Shown: one piece after another, positions 16,179 to 25,506 of the stretch | Layout of the letters: every line of letters begins with the position of its first letter | Position numbering within the stretch: the first letter of the stretch is position 1 | Assembly (NCBI GenBank): GCA_035192965.1 | Contig: CP136571.1 | Span: forward strand, 1,260,501-1,324,500 | DNA: 64,000 bases | Reading direction: 5' to 3' | Source: Fuscovulum sp. | Lineage (GTDB): Bacteria; Pseudomonadota; Alphaproteobacteria; Rhodobacterales; Rhodobacteraceae | The notes under the pieces: generated by a model | The model's input: the letters and a program-made list of their open reading frames with translations, nothing else | The model's database searches: none | Told to the model about the DNA's origin: nothing | Position numbers and translations under genes: made by a program

Positions 16179-16225
16179 TGGCGCAAGATCAGGCTATGTT
16201 CGGTCTCGACCAGGGAGGAACCGCC

Positions 16226-17731
16226 ATGCACCCGTCTTCTGACGGCCTTTTCTTTGACCGTATCGTCAAGTCCTTTGGCGGCACGCAAGCGCTCCGCGGG
16301 GTGTCGCTGACGGTCGGCCGTGGGGAGATCGTGGCGCTTCTGGGTGAGAACGGAGCTGGCAAATCCACGCTGATCAAGGTTCTGGGTGGCATCCACCGGC
16401 CAGACGAAGGCGCCGTGCAGATCGACGGTGTTCCCTATGCACATGAGGCGGGCAAGGCCGGTGGGCAGAAGGTGGCCTTCATCCATCAGGACCTTGGCTT
16501 GATCGAATGGATGAGCGTGGCGGAAAACATCGCGCTTGCGCTTGGCTATGTGCGCAAGAGTGGCGGTTTTGGCCGCCGGATTGACTGGGCCGCAACCGAA
16601 GCCGCCGCAGATGCGGCGCTTGCACTGGTCGAGGCGGAGTTTCCCGCCACGGCCCGTGTGTCGAGCCTGACGCGCACCCAGAAATCGCTGGTCGCCATTG
16701 CGCGCGCGCTGGCTGCCAGCAGCGATTTTCTGGTGCTGGACGAACCCACCGCCAGCCTGCCTGCCGATGAGGTGGAGCGGCTGTTTGCGGCGCTGCGCCC
16801 GTTGAAGGCGCGGGGCGTCGGGATGATTTATGTCAGCCACCGGCTGGACGAGATTTTTCGCATTGCCGACCGAGTGGCGGTGCTGCGTGACGGGCAGATG
16901 GTGGGGATGCGCCCCATCGAACACACCACACCGGCAGAGCTGGTCAGCCTGATCGTGGGTCGCAAGGCGCGGGAAATCGCCCGGCCCGCCGTGCAGGATG
17001 GCCCGTCGATCCTGAAGGTCGAGGAGCTTGCTACACCGGCGGTTGGCCCGGTCAGCTTTGACATCCGGCGGGGTGAACTGCTGGGTCTGGCAGGCCTGCG
17101 GGGCGCGGGGCATGAAGATATTGGCCGGGCGCTGTTCGGGGTGATCCCCCATGCCGGACGGATCGCGCTTGACGGAAAAGCCCCCGACCTGCGCAGCGCG
17201 CAAACGGCCATGCGGTCCGGTGTCGGGCTGGTCGCGCGGGACCGGATCGGGGAAAGCGTGGCCCTTGGCCTTGCCATCCGAGAGAATGCCTTTCTGAACC
17301 CGTCGGCGACCGGACGGGGGCTGCTATCGCTCATGTCGCCGCGCCGCGAAGAGGCCATTGCCGAAGCCATCGGTCGCCGGGTGGGACTTTCGCCAAACGA
17401 CCCGACCCTTGCGATCGAGGCGCTGTCTGGCGGGAACCAGCAGAAGGTGGTGGTCGGGCGCTGGCTCGACTCGGGCCGCCGGTTGCTGATTACCGAGGAT
17501 CCGACAGCAGGCGTGGATGTGGGGGCCAAGGCCGAGATCTACCATCTGCTGTACGAAGCCCTTGCCAGCGGTATGGGCGTTCTTGTCGTATCGACCGATT
17601 TCGAGGAAATCGCCGCCATCTGTCACCGTGCCATCGTGTTCAGCCGGGGCTTGCCCGTTGCCGAACTGAGCGGTGTCGAACTTTCCACTGAATCGCTGAT
17701 CCAGGCCGCATCGGCCAGTGAAGCCGCCTGA
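16226..17731 (+). CDS. Sugar ABC transporter, double ATPase subunit (RbsA-like)
   Basis: A 501-residue ATPase with two nucleotide-binding domains, as in RbsA/MglA. Domain 1 has Walker A GENGAGKST (residues 40-48) and Walker B LVLDEPTASLP; its signature (SLTRTQKSLVAIARAL) departs from LSGGQ. Domain 2 lacks a good Walker A (GLRGAGHEDIGR), as is usual in this family, and has a full signature LSGGNQQKVVVGRW. Its Walker B reads LLITEDPTAGVDVG, so the usual D-E-P is E-D-P. The ATG at 16226 follows GGAGG. It is first in the operon ATPase-permease-binding protein, downstream of operators C and D. The cargo is probably gluconate, idonate or a related sugar acid; this is inferred from the island. Confidence 0.92.
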   Translation: MHPSSDGLFFDRIVKSFGGTQALRGVSLTVGRGEIVALLGENGAGKSTLIKVLGGIHRPDEGAVQIDGVPYAHEAGKAGGQKVAFIHQDLGLIEWMSVAENIALALGYVRKSGGFGRRIDWAATEAAADAALALVEAEFPATARVSSLTRTQKSLVAIARALAASSDFLVLDEPTASLPADEVERLFAALRPLKARGVGMIYVSHRLDEIFRIADRVAVLRDGQMVGMRPIEHTTPAELVSLIVGRKAREIARPAVQDGPSILKVEELATPAVGPVSFDIRRGELLGLAGLRGAGHEDIGRALFGVIPHAGRIALDGKAPDLRSAQTAMRSGVGLVARDRIGESVALGLAIRENAFLNPSATGRGLLSLMSPRREEAIAEAIGRRVGLSPNDPTLAIEALSGGNQQKVVVGRWLDSGRRLLITEDPTAGVDVGAKAEIYHLLYEALASGMGVLVVSTDFEEIAAICHRAIVFSRGLPVAELSGVELSTESLIQAASASEAA

Positions 17732-17740
17732 GGACATCAC

Positions 17741-18763
17741 ATGCCCGGAATAGATTCCAACGCTGTCGAGCCGACCAAGGACGAACTTCGCGGCCTTTCG
17801 CCCCTGCGCAAGGCGCTGCGGCTGGCGCCAACCTATGGGCTTGTGATCCTGATGCTGGGTCTGATCCTGCTGTTTTCGGTGCTTTTGCCGACGACATTTC
17901 CGACGCTGCTGAACCTGCGGTCGATTTTGAGCGACAAGGCGATCATTGCGCTGCTGGCGCTGGCGGCGATGATCCCGATGGTGGCAGGGCGGATTGACCT
18001 GACGGTGGGCTATGGGATCGTGCTTTGGCACATTCTGGCGATCAGCCTGCAGACGATGTATGGCCTGCCTTGGCCGTTCGCTGTTGGGATCGTGCTGGTG
18101 CTGGGCGTGATTACGGGCGCGCTGAACGGCCTTCTGGTTGAAGTGGCGCGGATCGACAGCTTTATCGCCACGCTTGGCACCGGGACGGTTCTTTATGCGC
18201 TGGCTCTGTGGCACACGGGTGGGCGGCAGATGGTTGGCGCATTGCCGGACGCGTTCTATGCCATCAACGGCACCTTTGTTTTTGGCCTGCCGATCACGGC
18301 GTTCTATGTGCTGGTGATCACCGTCACGCTTTGGATCATCCTCGAATACACGCCGACGGGGCGCTACCTTTATGCCATCGGGGCGAACCAGCGCGCGGCC
18401 GAGCTGAACGGCATTCCGACACGGAAATTCGTGATTGGCGCCTTTGTCACCTCTGGCGCGCTCACTGCGCTGGCGGGGGTATTGCTCGCGTCAAAGCTGC
18501 GGATCGGGCAGGCGTCGGTGGGGTTGGAGTTCCTGCTGCCTGCGCTTGTCGGGGCCTTTCTTGGATCGACCACCATCAAGCCGGGTCGCGTCAACGTCTG
18601 GGGAACCATCGTTGGTGTGATGATCCTGGCGGTTGGCATTTCCGGCATCCAGCAGTTCGGCGGAAGTTTCTGGGTCGAACCCTTGTTCAACGGAACCACG
18701 CTTCTGATTGCGATCGGCATTGCCGGGTATGCGCAACGGAAGAAGGGGGCAAAATCGAAATGA
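17741..18763 (+). CDS. Sugar ABC transporter permease (RbsC-like)
   Basis: A 340-residue inner-membrane permease of the BPD_transp_2 family. About eight to ten hydrophobic segments are visible, including YGLVILMLGLILLFSVLLP, PFAVGIVLVLGVITGALNG and the end FNGTTLLIAIGIAG. The family blocks GRIDLTVGYGIVL and YAIGANQRAAELNGIPTRKFVI (cytoplasmic loop that meets the ATPase) are present. The gene starts 9 bases after the ATPase stop and ends 25 bases before the binding-protein gene. It forms the membrane channel of the importer in this island. Confidence 0.93.
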   Translation: MPGIDSNAVEPTKDELRGLSPLRKALRLAPTYGLVILMLGLILLFSVLLPTTFPTLLNLRSILSDKAIIALLALAAMIPMVAGRIDLTVGYGIVLWHILAISLQTMYGLPWPFAVGIVLVLGVITGALNGLLVEVARIDSFIATLGTGTVLYALALWHTGGRQMVGALPDAFYAINGTFVFGLPITAFYVLVITVTLWIILEYTPTGRYLYAIGANQRAAELNGIPTRKFVIGAFVTSGALTALAGVLLASKLRIGQASVGLEFLLPALVGAFLGSTTIKPGRVNVWGTIVGVMILAVGISGIQQFGGSFWVEPLFNGTTLLIAIGIAGYAQRKKGAKSK

Positions 18764-18788
18764 TCAGCAATAAATCGGGAGGATCAAA

Positions 18789-19835
18789 ATGCTGAAGAGA
18801 ACCCTTATGAGCGGATTGCTTGCGGGCACCATTCTGGCGGCCACAGGTTTGACCGCCTTTGCGCAAGAGGCTTTTGACGGGCCGACCACCGGCCCCAAGG
18901 CGGCAGAGGGCAAGACGATTGTCGTTCTTGCCGGAGACATGAAGAACGGTGGCATCCTTGGCGTCACCACCGGCATCGAAGAGGCCGCAGCGAAGATCGG
19001 CTGGGAGGTCAAGGTTCTGGACGGCGCAGGTTCCGTTCAAAGCCGGTCGGCCGCCGTCGGGCAGGCGCTGGCGCTTGGCCCGGATGGGATCGTGATCAAC
19101 GGCTTTGACGCGGCCGAGCAGCAGGCCGCACTCGAAGGCGTGGTGGCGGCGGGTATCCCGATGGTGTCATGGCATTCCGGGCCGAAGATCGGGTGTGATG
19201 CGCCCGGCGGGATCTTTGCCAACGTGTCCACCGATGCGATGGATGTGTCGGTCAAGGCTGCCGAATGGGCCCTGCAAGACGGTGGCGGCAAGCCCGGCGT
19301 CGTGATCTTTACCGACAGCACCTATACCATTGCCATCCTGAAGGCGGCGAAGCTGAAGGAAGTGATCGAAGCAGGTGGCGGCACGGTGCTGCAATGGGTG
19401 GATACGCCCATCGCTGAAACCTCGGCCCGGATGGGCCCGCTGACCACCACGCTTTTGCAGCAGCATGGCGCGGCATGGACACATTCGCTGGCGATCAACG
19501 ATCTGTATTTCGATTTCATGGGACCGTCGCTTGCGGCTGCCGGGATCGACGGCAAGGGCTCGCCGAAGGCGGGGTCTGCCGGTGACGGGTCGGAAGCCGC
19601 CTTCCAGCGCATCCGTTCGGGCCAGTATCAGGCCGTGACGGTGGCAGAACCCTTGAACTTGCAGGGTTGGCAGTTGGTGGACGAGTTGAACCGCGCCATT
19701 TCGGGTGAGGCCTGCTCCGGCTATATCACCGCACCTGCGCTGGTGACGGAAGAGGGTCTGGCCAATACGGAAGGCAATACCTTTGATCCCGACAATGGCT
19801 ATCGCGAGGCCTATGCTGCGATCTGGGGCAAGTGA
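18789..19835 (+). CDS. Sugar ABC transporter periplasmic binding protein (RbsB-like)
   Basis: A 348-residue binding protein with a cleavable Sec signal (MLKRTLMSGLLAGTILAATG to TAFA, cut near residue 25). Seen: the first strand TIVVLAGDMKNGGILGVTTGIEEAA, the hinge region DGIVINGFDAAEQQAALEGVVAAGIPMVSWHS, and AGSAGDGSEAAFQRIRSGQYQAVTVAEPLNLQGWQLVDELNRA, as in the ribose/galactose-type group (Peripla_BP_4). It delivers the sugar to the permease in the periplasm. As last gene of the operon it is followed by a strong terminator. Ligand identity is not visible; the island suggests an aldonic acid or a related sugar. Confidence 0.92.
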   Translation: MLKRTLMSGLLAGTILAATGLTAFAQEAFDGPTTGPKAAEGKTIVVLAGDMKNGGILGVTTGIEEAAAKIGWEVKVLDGAGSVQSRSAAVGQALALGPDGIVINGFDAAEQQAALEGVVAAGIPMVSWHSGPKIGCDAPGGIFANVSTDAMDVSVKAAEWALQDGGGKPGVVIFTDSTYTIAILKAAKLKEVIEAGGGTVLQWVDTPIAETSARMGPLTTTLLQQHGAAWTHSLAINDLYFDFMGPSLAAAGIDGKGSPKAGSAGDGSEAAFQRIRSGQYQAVTVAEPLNLQGWQLVDELNRAISGEACSGYITAPALVTEEGLANTEGNTFDPDNGYREAYAAIWGK

Positions 19836-19853
19836 GCACAGAACATTCGCGGG

Positions 19854-19877
19854 AGGGCGCAGCTTGCTGCGCCCTTT
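19854..19877 (+). terminator. Rho-independent terminator after the sugar ABC operon
   Basis: AGGGCGCAGC (19854-19863) pairs with GCTGCGCCCT (19866-19875) and runs into TTT. It lies 19 bases after the binding-protein stop. Confidence 0.85.
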
Positions 19878-20026
19878 CGCATTTCCGGACCTCGCCCGGA
19901 TCGTCGCAAGGAGAGGGAGGCTTTTGGCGACACAAGGGCCTTGCCGGCGTATCGCCCTGCTAACCCGCCTGGGCCGCATCGCGGCCAACGAAATCGCATG
20001 CAGGGGCCGCCTGTCGGATTTCAGGG

Positions 20027-21172
20027 CTAGGCGCCAGCCGCAGCGTTCAACGCATCGATGAGTTCATTGACCGTCAATTTGACGGGGTTGCCTTTCATCG
20101 ACGAGGAGGAGAGGGCGGCTTCGGCTGTTTGCCGGTGTAGGGCGGGGGGAAGACCTTGGGCGGTGAGGCCCGGCAGGCCGGTTGCGCGCGCCCAGGCGGC
20201 GAGGGTTTCGGGGGCGTCCTCGGGGCGACCGCCATAAGTGGCTGCGATATGGGCGAAGACGGTGTCGAGGCGGTGCGCAACCTCGCCCACAGCATGGGTG
20301 CGGTTGAGGCGGAGGATGGGGGCAAGAAGTGCGCCGCAGATCGCGCCATGCGGGGCGGGGGCGACACCGCCGATGACGCCTGCGAGGCCATGGACTGCCC
20401 CGAGGCCAGAATTGGCAAGCGCGATACCGCCGGTGAGGGAGACATAGGCGAGGGCATCGCGGGCCTGAGCGTCTTCGGCTTCCATCAGGCGCTTGAGGGC
20501 GGTGAGGCCTTGCGGGATGGCGGGGGCGGTGAGGGCGTCGGTGAAGGGCGTGGCCTTGGACGAGACGTAGGGTTCGATCACCTGAGTGATCGCGTCGAGG
20601 CCGGAGGCGAGGGTCGTGGCGCGGGGGGTGTGGTCGGTGAGCGCCGGGTCGATGATGGCGAGGCGGGCGAGCATCCGGTCTTCGCGGAGCGAGACTTTGC
20701 GGCCATGATCTGGCAGGCCGATGACGGCGTTCTTGGTCGCCTCGGCCCCCGTGCCGGATGTCGTGGGCAGGGCGATGAAGGGCAGCGGTGGTACGGAAAG
20801 GGGCAGGGCTTTGCCCACCACCTCAAGATGGTCCATCGCGCCGCCCGGGGCGGGGATCAGCGCGGCCAGCGCTTTGCCGAGGTCGAGCGCTGCGCCGCCG
20901 CCGATGGAGGTGACCCAGTCGGGGCGAAAGCGGCGGGCCGTGGCCATGGCAGTTTCCAGCATCATCAGCGTGGGTTCGCGGTCGCAGACGATGGCCATGG
21001 TTTCGGCCCCGGCAGCGTGCAGGCCTTCGATCAGCCATTGCGCGCGGGCGGGGCTTGCGCCATGCACGATCAGGCCGCGCGGACCGAAGGCGCGGATGAG
21101 GGCGGGGGCCTTGCTGGCCTCGCCCCGGCCGAAGAGGATGCGTTGCGGCATGGCGATGGCAAAGGGGGGCAT
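20027..21172 (-). CDS. Iron-type alcohol dehydrogenase family protein
   Basis: A 381-residue group III (iron-containing) alcohol dehydrogenase. Seen: the cofactor loop SIGGGAALDLGKAL (about residues 89-102), ALPTTSGTGAEATKNAVIG, and the metal region GLDAITQVIEP, then AVHGLAGVIGG and PAPHGAICG. In the standard set of four ligands (D, H, H, H) three are kept (D193, H261, H275), but the first histidine is glutamine (Q197). Reactions in the family include oxidation of glycerol, 1,3-propanediol or lactaldehyde and reduction of maleylacetate. The glycerol genes upstream suggest a C3 polyol or aldehyde substrate. It is the last gene on this strand, 158 bases after glpK, with two hairpins between. 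Confidence 0.85.
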   Translation of the reverse strand: MPPFAIAMPQRILFGRGEASKAPALIRAFGPRGLIVHGASPARAQWLIEGLHAAGAETMAIVCDREPTLMMLETAMATARRFRPDWVTSIGGGAALDLGKALAALIPAPGGAMDHLEVVGKALPLSVPPLPFIALPTTSGTGAEATKNAVIGLPDHGRKVSLREDRMLARLAIIDPALTDHTPRATTLASGLDAITQVIEPYVSSKATPFTDALTAPAIPQGLTALKRLMEAEDAQARDALAYVSLTGGIALANSGLGAVHGLAGVIGGVAPAPHGAICGALLAPILRLNRTHAVGEVAHRLDTVFAHIAATYGGRPEDAPETLAAWARATGLPGLTAQGLPPALHRQTAEAALSSSSMKGNPVKLTVNELIDALNAAAGA

Positions 21173-21212
21173 GGCGGGTCCGTTTCTGGCAAGAAGGCGA
21201 CCCCCGCCCCGA

Positions 21213-21237
21213 CCCTTCCCCCTTGGATGGGGAAGGG
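21213..21237. repeat. REP-like intergenic palindrome
   Basis: CCCTTCCCC (21213-21221) pairs perfectly with GGGGAAGGG (21229-21237), embedded in a run of C-rich then G-rich sequence from about 21200 to 21247. The form resembles the GC-rich dispersed intergenic palindromes of alphaproteobacteria. Only one copy is visible in this window, so repeat status is a guess. Confidence 0.4.
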
Positions 21238-21300
21238 AGAAGGGGGATCAGATGGAAAGCACGGCGCGGGGCATGGCTTTGGTCCGGTGATCAAGGGATC

Positions 21301-21318
21301 GGGGGCCATGTGGCCCCC
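21301..21318 (-). terminator. Stem-loop after glpK
   Basis: GGGGGCCA (21301-21308) pairs with TGGCCCCC (21311-21318), 13 bases beyond the glpK stop. The T run is poor, so it may only slow transcription or protect the glpK mRNA end. Confidence 0.55.
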
Positions 21319-21330
21319 GGCAGGCAGGTG

Positions 21331-22815
21331 TCACACTGTCATGGTGGCGGCGACGGCACGGCCCCAGCGCGTGTATTTGGCATCCCGGGTGGCGGCGTCC
21401 ATCGCGGGGGTGAAGCGGCGTTCCAGCGCCCATGTCTTTTGGAATTCGGCAGGGGCTGGGCAGAGGCCCGCCTTGAGGCCGGCGAGATAGGCGGCACCCA
21501 GCGCGGTGGTTTCAGTGACGACAGGGCGATCGACCGGCGCGCCGAGGATGTCGGAGAGGAATTGCATGGCCCAATCGCTGGCCGTCATGCCGCCATCGAC
21601 GCGCAAGACGCCATCGGCGGCGGCGCCCCAGTCAGAGCGCATTGCCTCAAGAAGGTCGCGGGTCTGGTAGCCGACGCTTTCCAGTGCGGCCTTTGCGAGT
21701 TCGGCGGGGCCGGAATTGCGGGTCAGGCCATAGACCGCGCCGCGACAATCGGGGCGCCAGTAGGGTGCGCCGAGGCCGGTGAAGGCAGGGACGAGGATCA
21801 CGTCCTGTGTCGGGTCGGCGGCATCGGCGAGGGGCTGGGTTTCCTTTGCCTCACGGATGATCTTGAGCCCATCGCGGAGCCATTGGACGACCGCGCCTGC
21901 GATGAAGATGGAGCCTTCGAGGGCGTAGGTCGTCTTGCCATCCAGCCGGTAGGCGATGGTGGTGAGCAGGCGGTTCTTTGACGGCACCATGTCAGCGCCG
22001 GTGTTCAGAAGCGCAAAACAGCCGGTGCCGTAGGTGGATTTCATCATTCCCGGCGCGAAACAGGCCTGGCCCACGGTGGCGGCCTGCTGGTCACCGGCGA
22101 CGCCAAGGATCGGGATTTCGCGACCGAACAGATCGGCGCGCGTGGTTCCGTAATCGGCGGCGCAGTCGCGAACATCGGGCAGGAGGGACATGGGGATGTC
22201 CAGAAGGGCGCAGATGTCGGCGTCCCATTCGCCCTTGGCGATGTTGTAAATGAGTGTGCGGGCGGCGTTTGTGGCGTCGGTGGCGTGGACCTTGCCGCCT
22301 GTGAGTTTCCAGATGAGGAAGGTATCGACAGTGCCGAAGGCAAGCTCGCCCTTGGCCGCGCGGGCGCGGGCGCCGGGGACGTGGTCAAGCAGCCATTTGA
22401 TCTTTGTCCCGGAGAAATAGGGATCAAGGAGCAGGCCCGTGCGGGCGGTGATCATCGGTTCATGTCCCGCGTCTTTTAGCGCGGTGCAGGTGTCGGCGGT
22501 GCGGCGATCCTGCCAGACAATGGCGCGGTGGATCGGCTCGCCGGTGGCGCGGTCCCAGATGAGGGTGGTTTCGCGCTGATTGGTGATGCCGATTGCGGCG
22601 ATGTCGGTGGTGCTGATGCCTGCCTTTTCGATCACGGCGCGGGCGGTGCCGGCGACAGTGGACCACAGATCGGACGGGTCATGTTCCACCCAGCCGGAGG
22701 CGGGGTAGTGCTGGGGGAATTCCTCTTGTGCGACGGCCTTAACGGCAAGGGATGCGTCGAAGATGATCGCGCGCGAAGAGGTGGTGCCCTGATCAATGGC
22801 GAGGATATGGGTCAT
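21331..22815 (-). CDS. glpK: Glycerol kinase
   Basis: It phosphorylates glycerol to sn-glycerol 3-phosphate, trapping what the upstream ABC system imports and feeding GlpD. The 494-residue length is normal. Seen: the first phosphate loop [14 protein letters not shown] (residues 4-17), the glycerol contact block [52 protein letters not shown] and the adenosine motif [15 protein letters not shown]. The ATG at 22815 follows GGGAGG and gives the family start; a much longer open frame upstream is not protein-like. It lies 113 bases after the membrane-protein gene on the same strand. Confidence 0.97.
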   Translation of the reverse strand: MTHILAIDQGTTSSRAIIFDASLAVKAVAQEEFPQHYPASGWVEHDPSDLWSTVAGTARAVIEKAGISTTDIAAIGITNQRETTLIWDRATGEPIHRAIVWQDRRTADTCTALKDAGHEPMITARTGLLLDPYFSGTKIKWLLDHVPGARARAAKGELAFGTVDTFLIWKLTGGKVHATDATNAARTLIYNIAKGEWDADICALLDIPMSLLPDVRDCAADYGTTRADLFGREIPILGVAGDQQAATVGQACFAPGMMKSTYGTGCFALLNTGADMVPSKNRLLTTIAYRLDGKTTYALEGSIFIAGAVVQWLRDGLKIIREAKETQPLADAADPTQDVILVPAFTGLGAPYWRPDCRGAVYGLTRNSGPAELAKAALESVGYQTRDLLEAMRSDWGAAADGVLRVDGGMTASDWAMQFLSDILGAPVDRPVVTETTALGAAYLAGLKAGLCPAPAEFQKTWALERRFTPAMDAATRDAKYTRWGRAVAATMTV

Positions 22816-22928
22816 GCGGGGCCTCCCTTGGCTGTGCTGTCCCTGCGCGGGATTCTGGTTGGTGCGATGCGCCTTGCGGCGGCGTTGGTGCCCGGCGCGC
22901 CGTGATGGCGGCGCGCCGGGAGAAGGGG

Positions 22929-23432
22929 TCAGTCTTTCTGGATCATCTGCATTACGGCGACAAGGACGATGCCGTAGAGCATGTGGCCGACAAGGGCGAC
23001 CCAGGTGATACCGGTGAAGTTGAGGAAGAAGGGCAGTCCGGCGATGGCCGTGATCCCGCCGATGGCAAAGACCCACAGGCCGAAGCCGTAGATCGTCGAG
23101 GGCAGGAGCCAATGCGATTGGCCAATCACCTTGCGCCAGATGGGCGCAAAGATGAACAGCCAGCCGACCGGATAGCCGATCAGCCCGACGAGATAGAAGT
23201 GCATGAAATAGCCCGCAAAATCGCTGTTGGGCAGGCCAAGTGCGCCGAGCAGGCTTTTGGCTAGGCCATGGGGCGAAAGGGTAGCGAAGCCCAAGGCGGG
23301 GCTGATCAGTTGCCCCCAAAGATCGAAGGCGTTGCTGGCAAAAAAGCCCGCGACGAAGAGAAGGCCGAGTGTTTGGGCGTTGATGGCTGGCAATGTGCCC
23401 GAGCGGGGGGATGTGGAAGATGCGATCGACAT
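22929..23432 (-). CDS. Four-helix membrane protein in the glycerol locus
   Basis: A 167-residue protein with four hydrophobic segments: [60 protein letters not shown] and [18 protein letters not shown]. Polar or charged residues are few, apart from the middle loop ([13 protein letters not shown]) and the end (MIQKD). No family name can be given with confidence. It lies between glpV (252 bases upstream, beyond a hairpin) and glpK (113 bases downstream), all on the minus strand, so it may have its own promoter and be co-transcribed with glpK. A role in polyol or membrane-potential sensing, or as a transporter accessory, is possible but unproven. Confidence 0.75.
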   Translation of the reverse strand: MSIASSTSPRSGTLPAINAQTLGLLFVAGFFASNAFDLWGQLISPALGFATLSPHGLAKSLLGALGLPNSDFAGYFMHFYLVGLIGYPVGWLFIFAPIWRKVIGQSHWLLPSTIYGFGLWVFAIGGITAIAGLPFFLNFTGITWVALVGHMLYGIVLVAVMQMIQKD

Positions 23433-23654
23433 GGTGGGTTCCGTCCTCTGGAGTTACGTCAGGCCGTTACTCCTGCGACAGCCGCACCGTTACGGTTGTC
23501 ACGGCATCGTGCGTGGAATGATACAATCGTGGCATCACCGCATTGGTCCCTTGTTCTCGATAGGTGCATCACCCGGAGATCTGGCCAGTCGGGATGGCCG
23601 GACGACACCCACCCGAGGCCGAGTTTGATGTGTCATCCGCCTTGCAGGCAGAAG

Positions 23655-23678
23655 CGGGCGGGGCTTTCGCCCCGCCCG
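23655..23678 (-). terminator. GC-rich hairpin after glpV
   Basis: CGGGCGGGGC (23655-23664) pairs perfectly with 23669-23678 around the loop TTTC, 5 bases beyond the glpV stop. The following T run is weak. It may end most glpD-glpV transcripts or protect the binding-protein mRNA. Confidence 0.65.
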
Positions 23679-23683
23679 TCAGA

Positions 23684-25414
23684 TCAGCCCTGCTGCCAGG
23701 ACTTGATCAGTTCGTCATAGGAGATCGTTTCGCCCTGGGGCTTTTCGTTCTCCAGCGGGCCGACGGGCGAACCGGGTTCGTCGATCCAGACCTGCGGATC
23801 CTGCGGTTCGTTCATCTTCGGGCCGATGTCACCCTGCACGCCTGCGCGTTCCAGACGTTCCAGCACCTTTTCCTGCTCTTCGCACAGGGCATCGAGCGCC
23901 TCTTGCGGGGTTTTGGCCCCCGACATGGCGTCGCCGATGTTCTGCCACCACAGCTGGGCCAGCTTCGGATAGTCAGGAACGTTGGTGCCGGTGGGCGACC
24001 ACTGCACGCGGGCCGGGCTGCGGTAGAATTCGACCAGACCGCCAAGCTGCGGCGCACGATCCGTGAAGGACTGGTGCTGGATGGTCGATTCACGCGCGAA
24101 GGTCAGGCCGACATGCGACTTCTTCACGTCCACGGTTTTCGAGGTGACGAACTGGGCATAGAGCCATGCGGCCTGAGCGCGATCGACCGGGGTCGATTGC
24201 ATCAGGGTCCACGAACCCACGTCCTGATAGCCAACCTTCATGCCGTCCTGCCAGTAGGCGCCGTGCGGCGAGGGGGCCATGCGCCACTTGGGCGTGCCAT
24301 CCTCGTTCATGACGGGCAGGCCCGGCTTGACCATGTCGGCGGTGAAGGCGGTGTACCAGAACATCTGCTGGGCGATAGAGCCCTGGGCAGGAACCGGACC
24401 GGCTTCGCCGAAGGTCATCCCTTGCGCTTCCGGCGGGGTGAACCGCTGGAGCCAGTCGATGGCCTTGGTCACGGCATAGACGGCGGCGGCGTCGTTGGTG
24501 GCACCGCCACGCGCAACGCAGGAGCCGACAGGCTGCGAGTTTTCGTTCACGCGGATGCCCCATTCATCGACCGGAAGGCCGTTGGGTTCACCCACATCGC
24601 CCATGCCGGCCATGGACATCCACGCATCGGTGTAGCGCCAGCCGAGGGACGGGTCCTTTTTGCCGTAGTCCATGTTGCCAAAGACGCCGGTTGCCGGGCC
24701 ACCCGCATAGGACATGTCGCGGCCGGTGAAGAATTCGGCGATGTCCTCGTATGCGGACCAGTTCAGCGGAACGCCCAAGTCATAGCCGTACTTGGCCTTA
24801 AAGTCGTCCTTGGTTTTCTGATCGTTGAACCAGTCATAGCGGAACCAGTAGAGGTTCGCGAACTGCTGGTCGGGCAGCTGATAGAGCTTGCCGTCCGGGG
24901 CGGTCGTGAACTTGGTACCGATGAAATCGGCCAGATCGAGGTTCGGGTTGGTGACCGCTGCGCCTTCGCCTGCCATCCAGTCGGTCAGGTTGCGGGCCTG
25001 CTGATAGCGCCAGTGGGTGCCGATCAGGTCAGAGTCGTTGATGTAGGCGTCATAGATGTTCTCGCCCGACTGCATCTGCGTCTGCAGCTTTTCCACCACG
25101 TCGCCTTCGCCGATCAGGTCATGGGTGACCTTGATGCCGGTGATGGCGGTGAAGGCCGGAGCAAGGACCTTGGCTTCGTATTCGTGGGTGGTGATGGTTT
25201 CCGACACCACCTTGATGTCCATGCCCGCGAAGGGGGCAGCGGCGTCGATGAACCACTGCATTTCCGCCTCTTGATCGGCGCGGGACAGGGTGGATTGATC
25301 GCCGATTTCAGCATCGAGGAAGGCCTTGGCGGCCTCCATGTCAGCCCAGGCCGGGGCCGAGCCGAAGGCAATGAGCGCAAGCGCCATCGCCGTTGCGGTT
25401 TGTCTGAGTCTCAT
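23684..25414 (-). CDS. glpV: Glycerol ABC transporter, periplasmic binding protein
   Basis: A 576-residue extracellular solute-binding protein of the type found in the rhizobial glycerol importer (GlpSTPQUV). The signal peptide is RLRQTATAMALALIAFGSAPAWA (cut near residue 24). Seen: YEAKVLAPAFTAITGIKVTHDLIGEGDVVEKLQTQMQSG, a family-typical ligand-cleft region, YDAYINDSDLIGTHWRY and FTGRDMSYAGGPATGVFGNMDYG. The length is larger than most sugar-binding proteins but normal for this group. The ATG at 25414 follows GGGAGGAAAA. It is the last transporter gene before a strong hairpin. Glycerol as ligand is inferred from the family and from glpK, glpD and glpR. Confidence 0.92.
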   Translation of the reverse strand: MRLRQTATAMALALIAFGSAPAWADMEAAKAFLDAEIGDQSTLSRADQEAEMQWFIDAAAPFAGMDIKVVSETITTHEYEAKVLAPAFTAITGIKVTHDLIGEGDVVEKLQTQMQSGENIYDAYINDSDLIGTHWRYQQARNLTDWMAGEGAAVTNPNLDLADFIGTKFTTAPDGKLYQLPDQQFANLYWFRYDWFNDQKTKDDFKAKYGYDLGVPLNWSAYEDIAEFFTGRDMSYAGGPATGVFGNMDYGKKDPSLGWRYTDAWMSMAGMGDVGEPNGLPVDEWGIRVNENSQPVGSCVARGGATNDAAAVYAVTKAIDWLQRFTPPEAQGMTFGEAGPVPAQGSIAQQMFWYTAFTADMVKPGLPVMNEDGTPKWRMAPSPHGAYWQDGMKVGYQDVGSWTLMQSTPVDRAQAAWLYAQFVTSKTVDVKKSHVGLTFARESTIQHQSFTDRAPQLGGLVEFYRSPARVQWSPTGTNVPDYPKLAQLWWQNIGDAMSGAKTPQEALDALCEEQEKVLERLERAGVQGDIGPKMNEPQDPQVWIDEPGSPVGPLENEKPQGETISYDELIKSWQQG

Positions 25415-25506
25415 TCGTTTTCCTCCCAGAAGTTGAGACGTGTCGTCTTCGTTTCGCCGGGGGGGAAGGGTCGCATCCATCCCCCCCGGCGCTTTCATGC
25501 CTTGGA

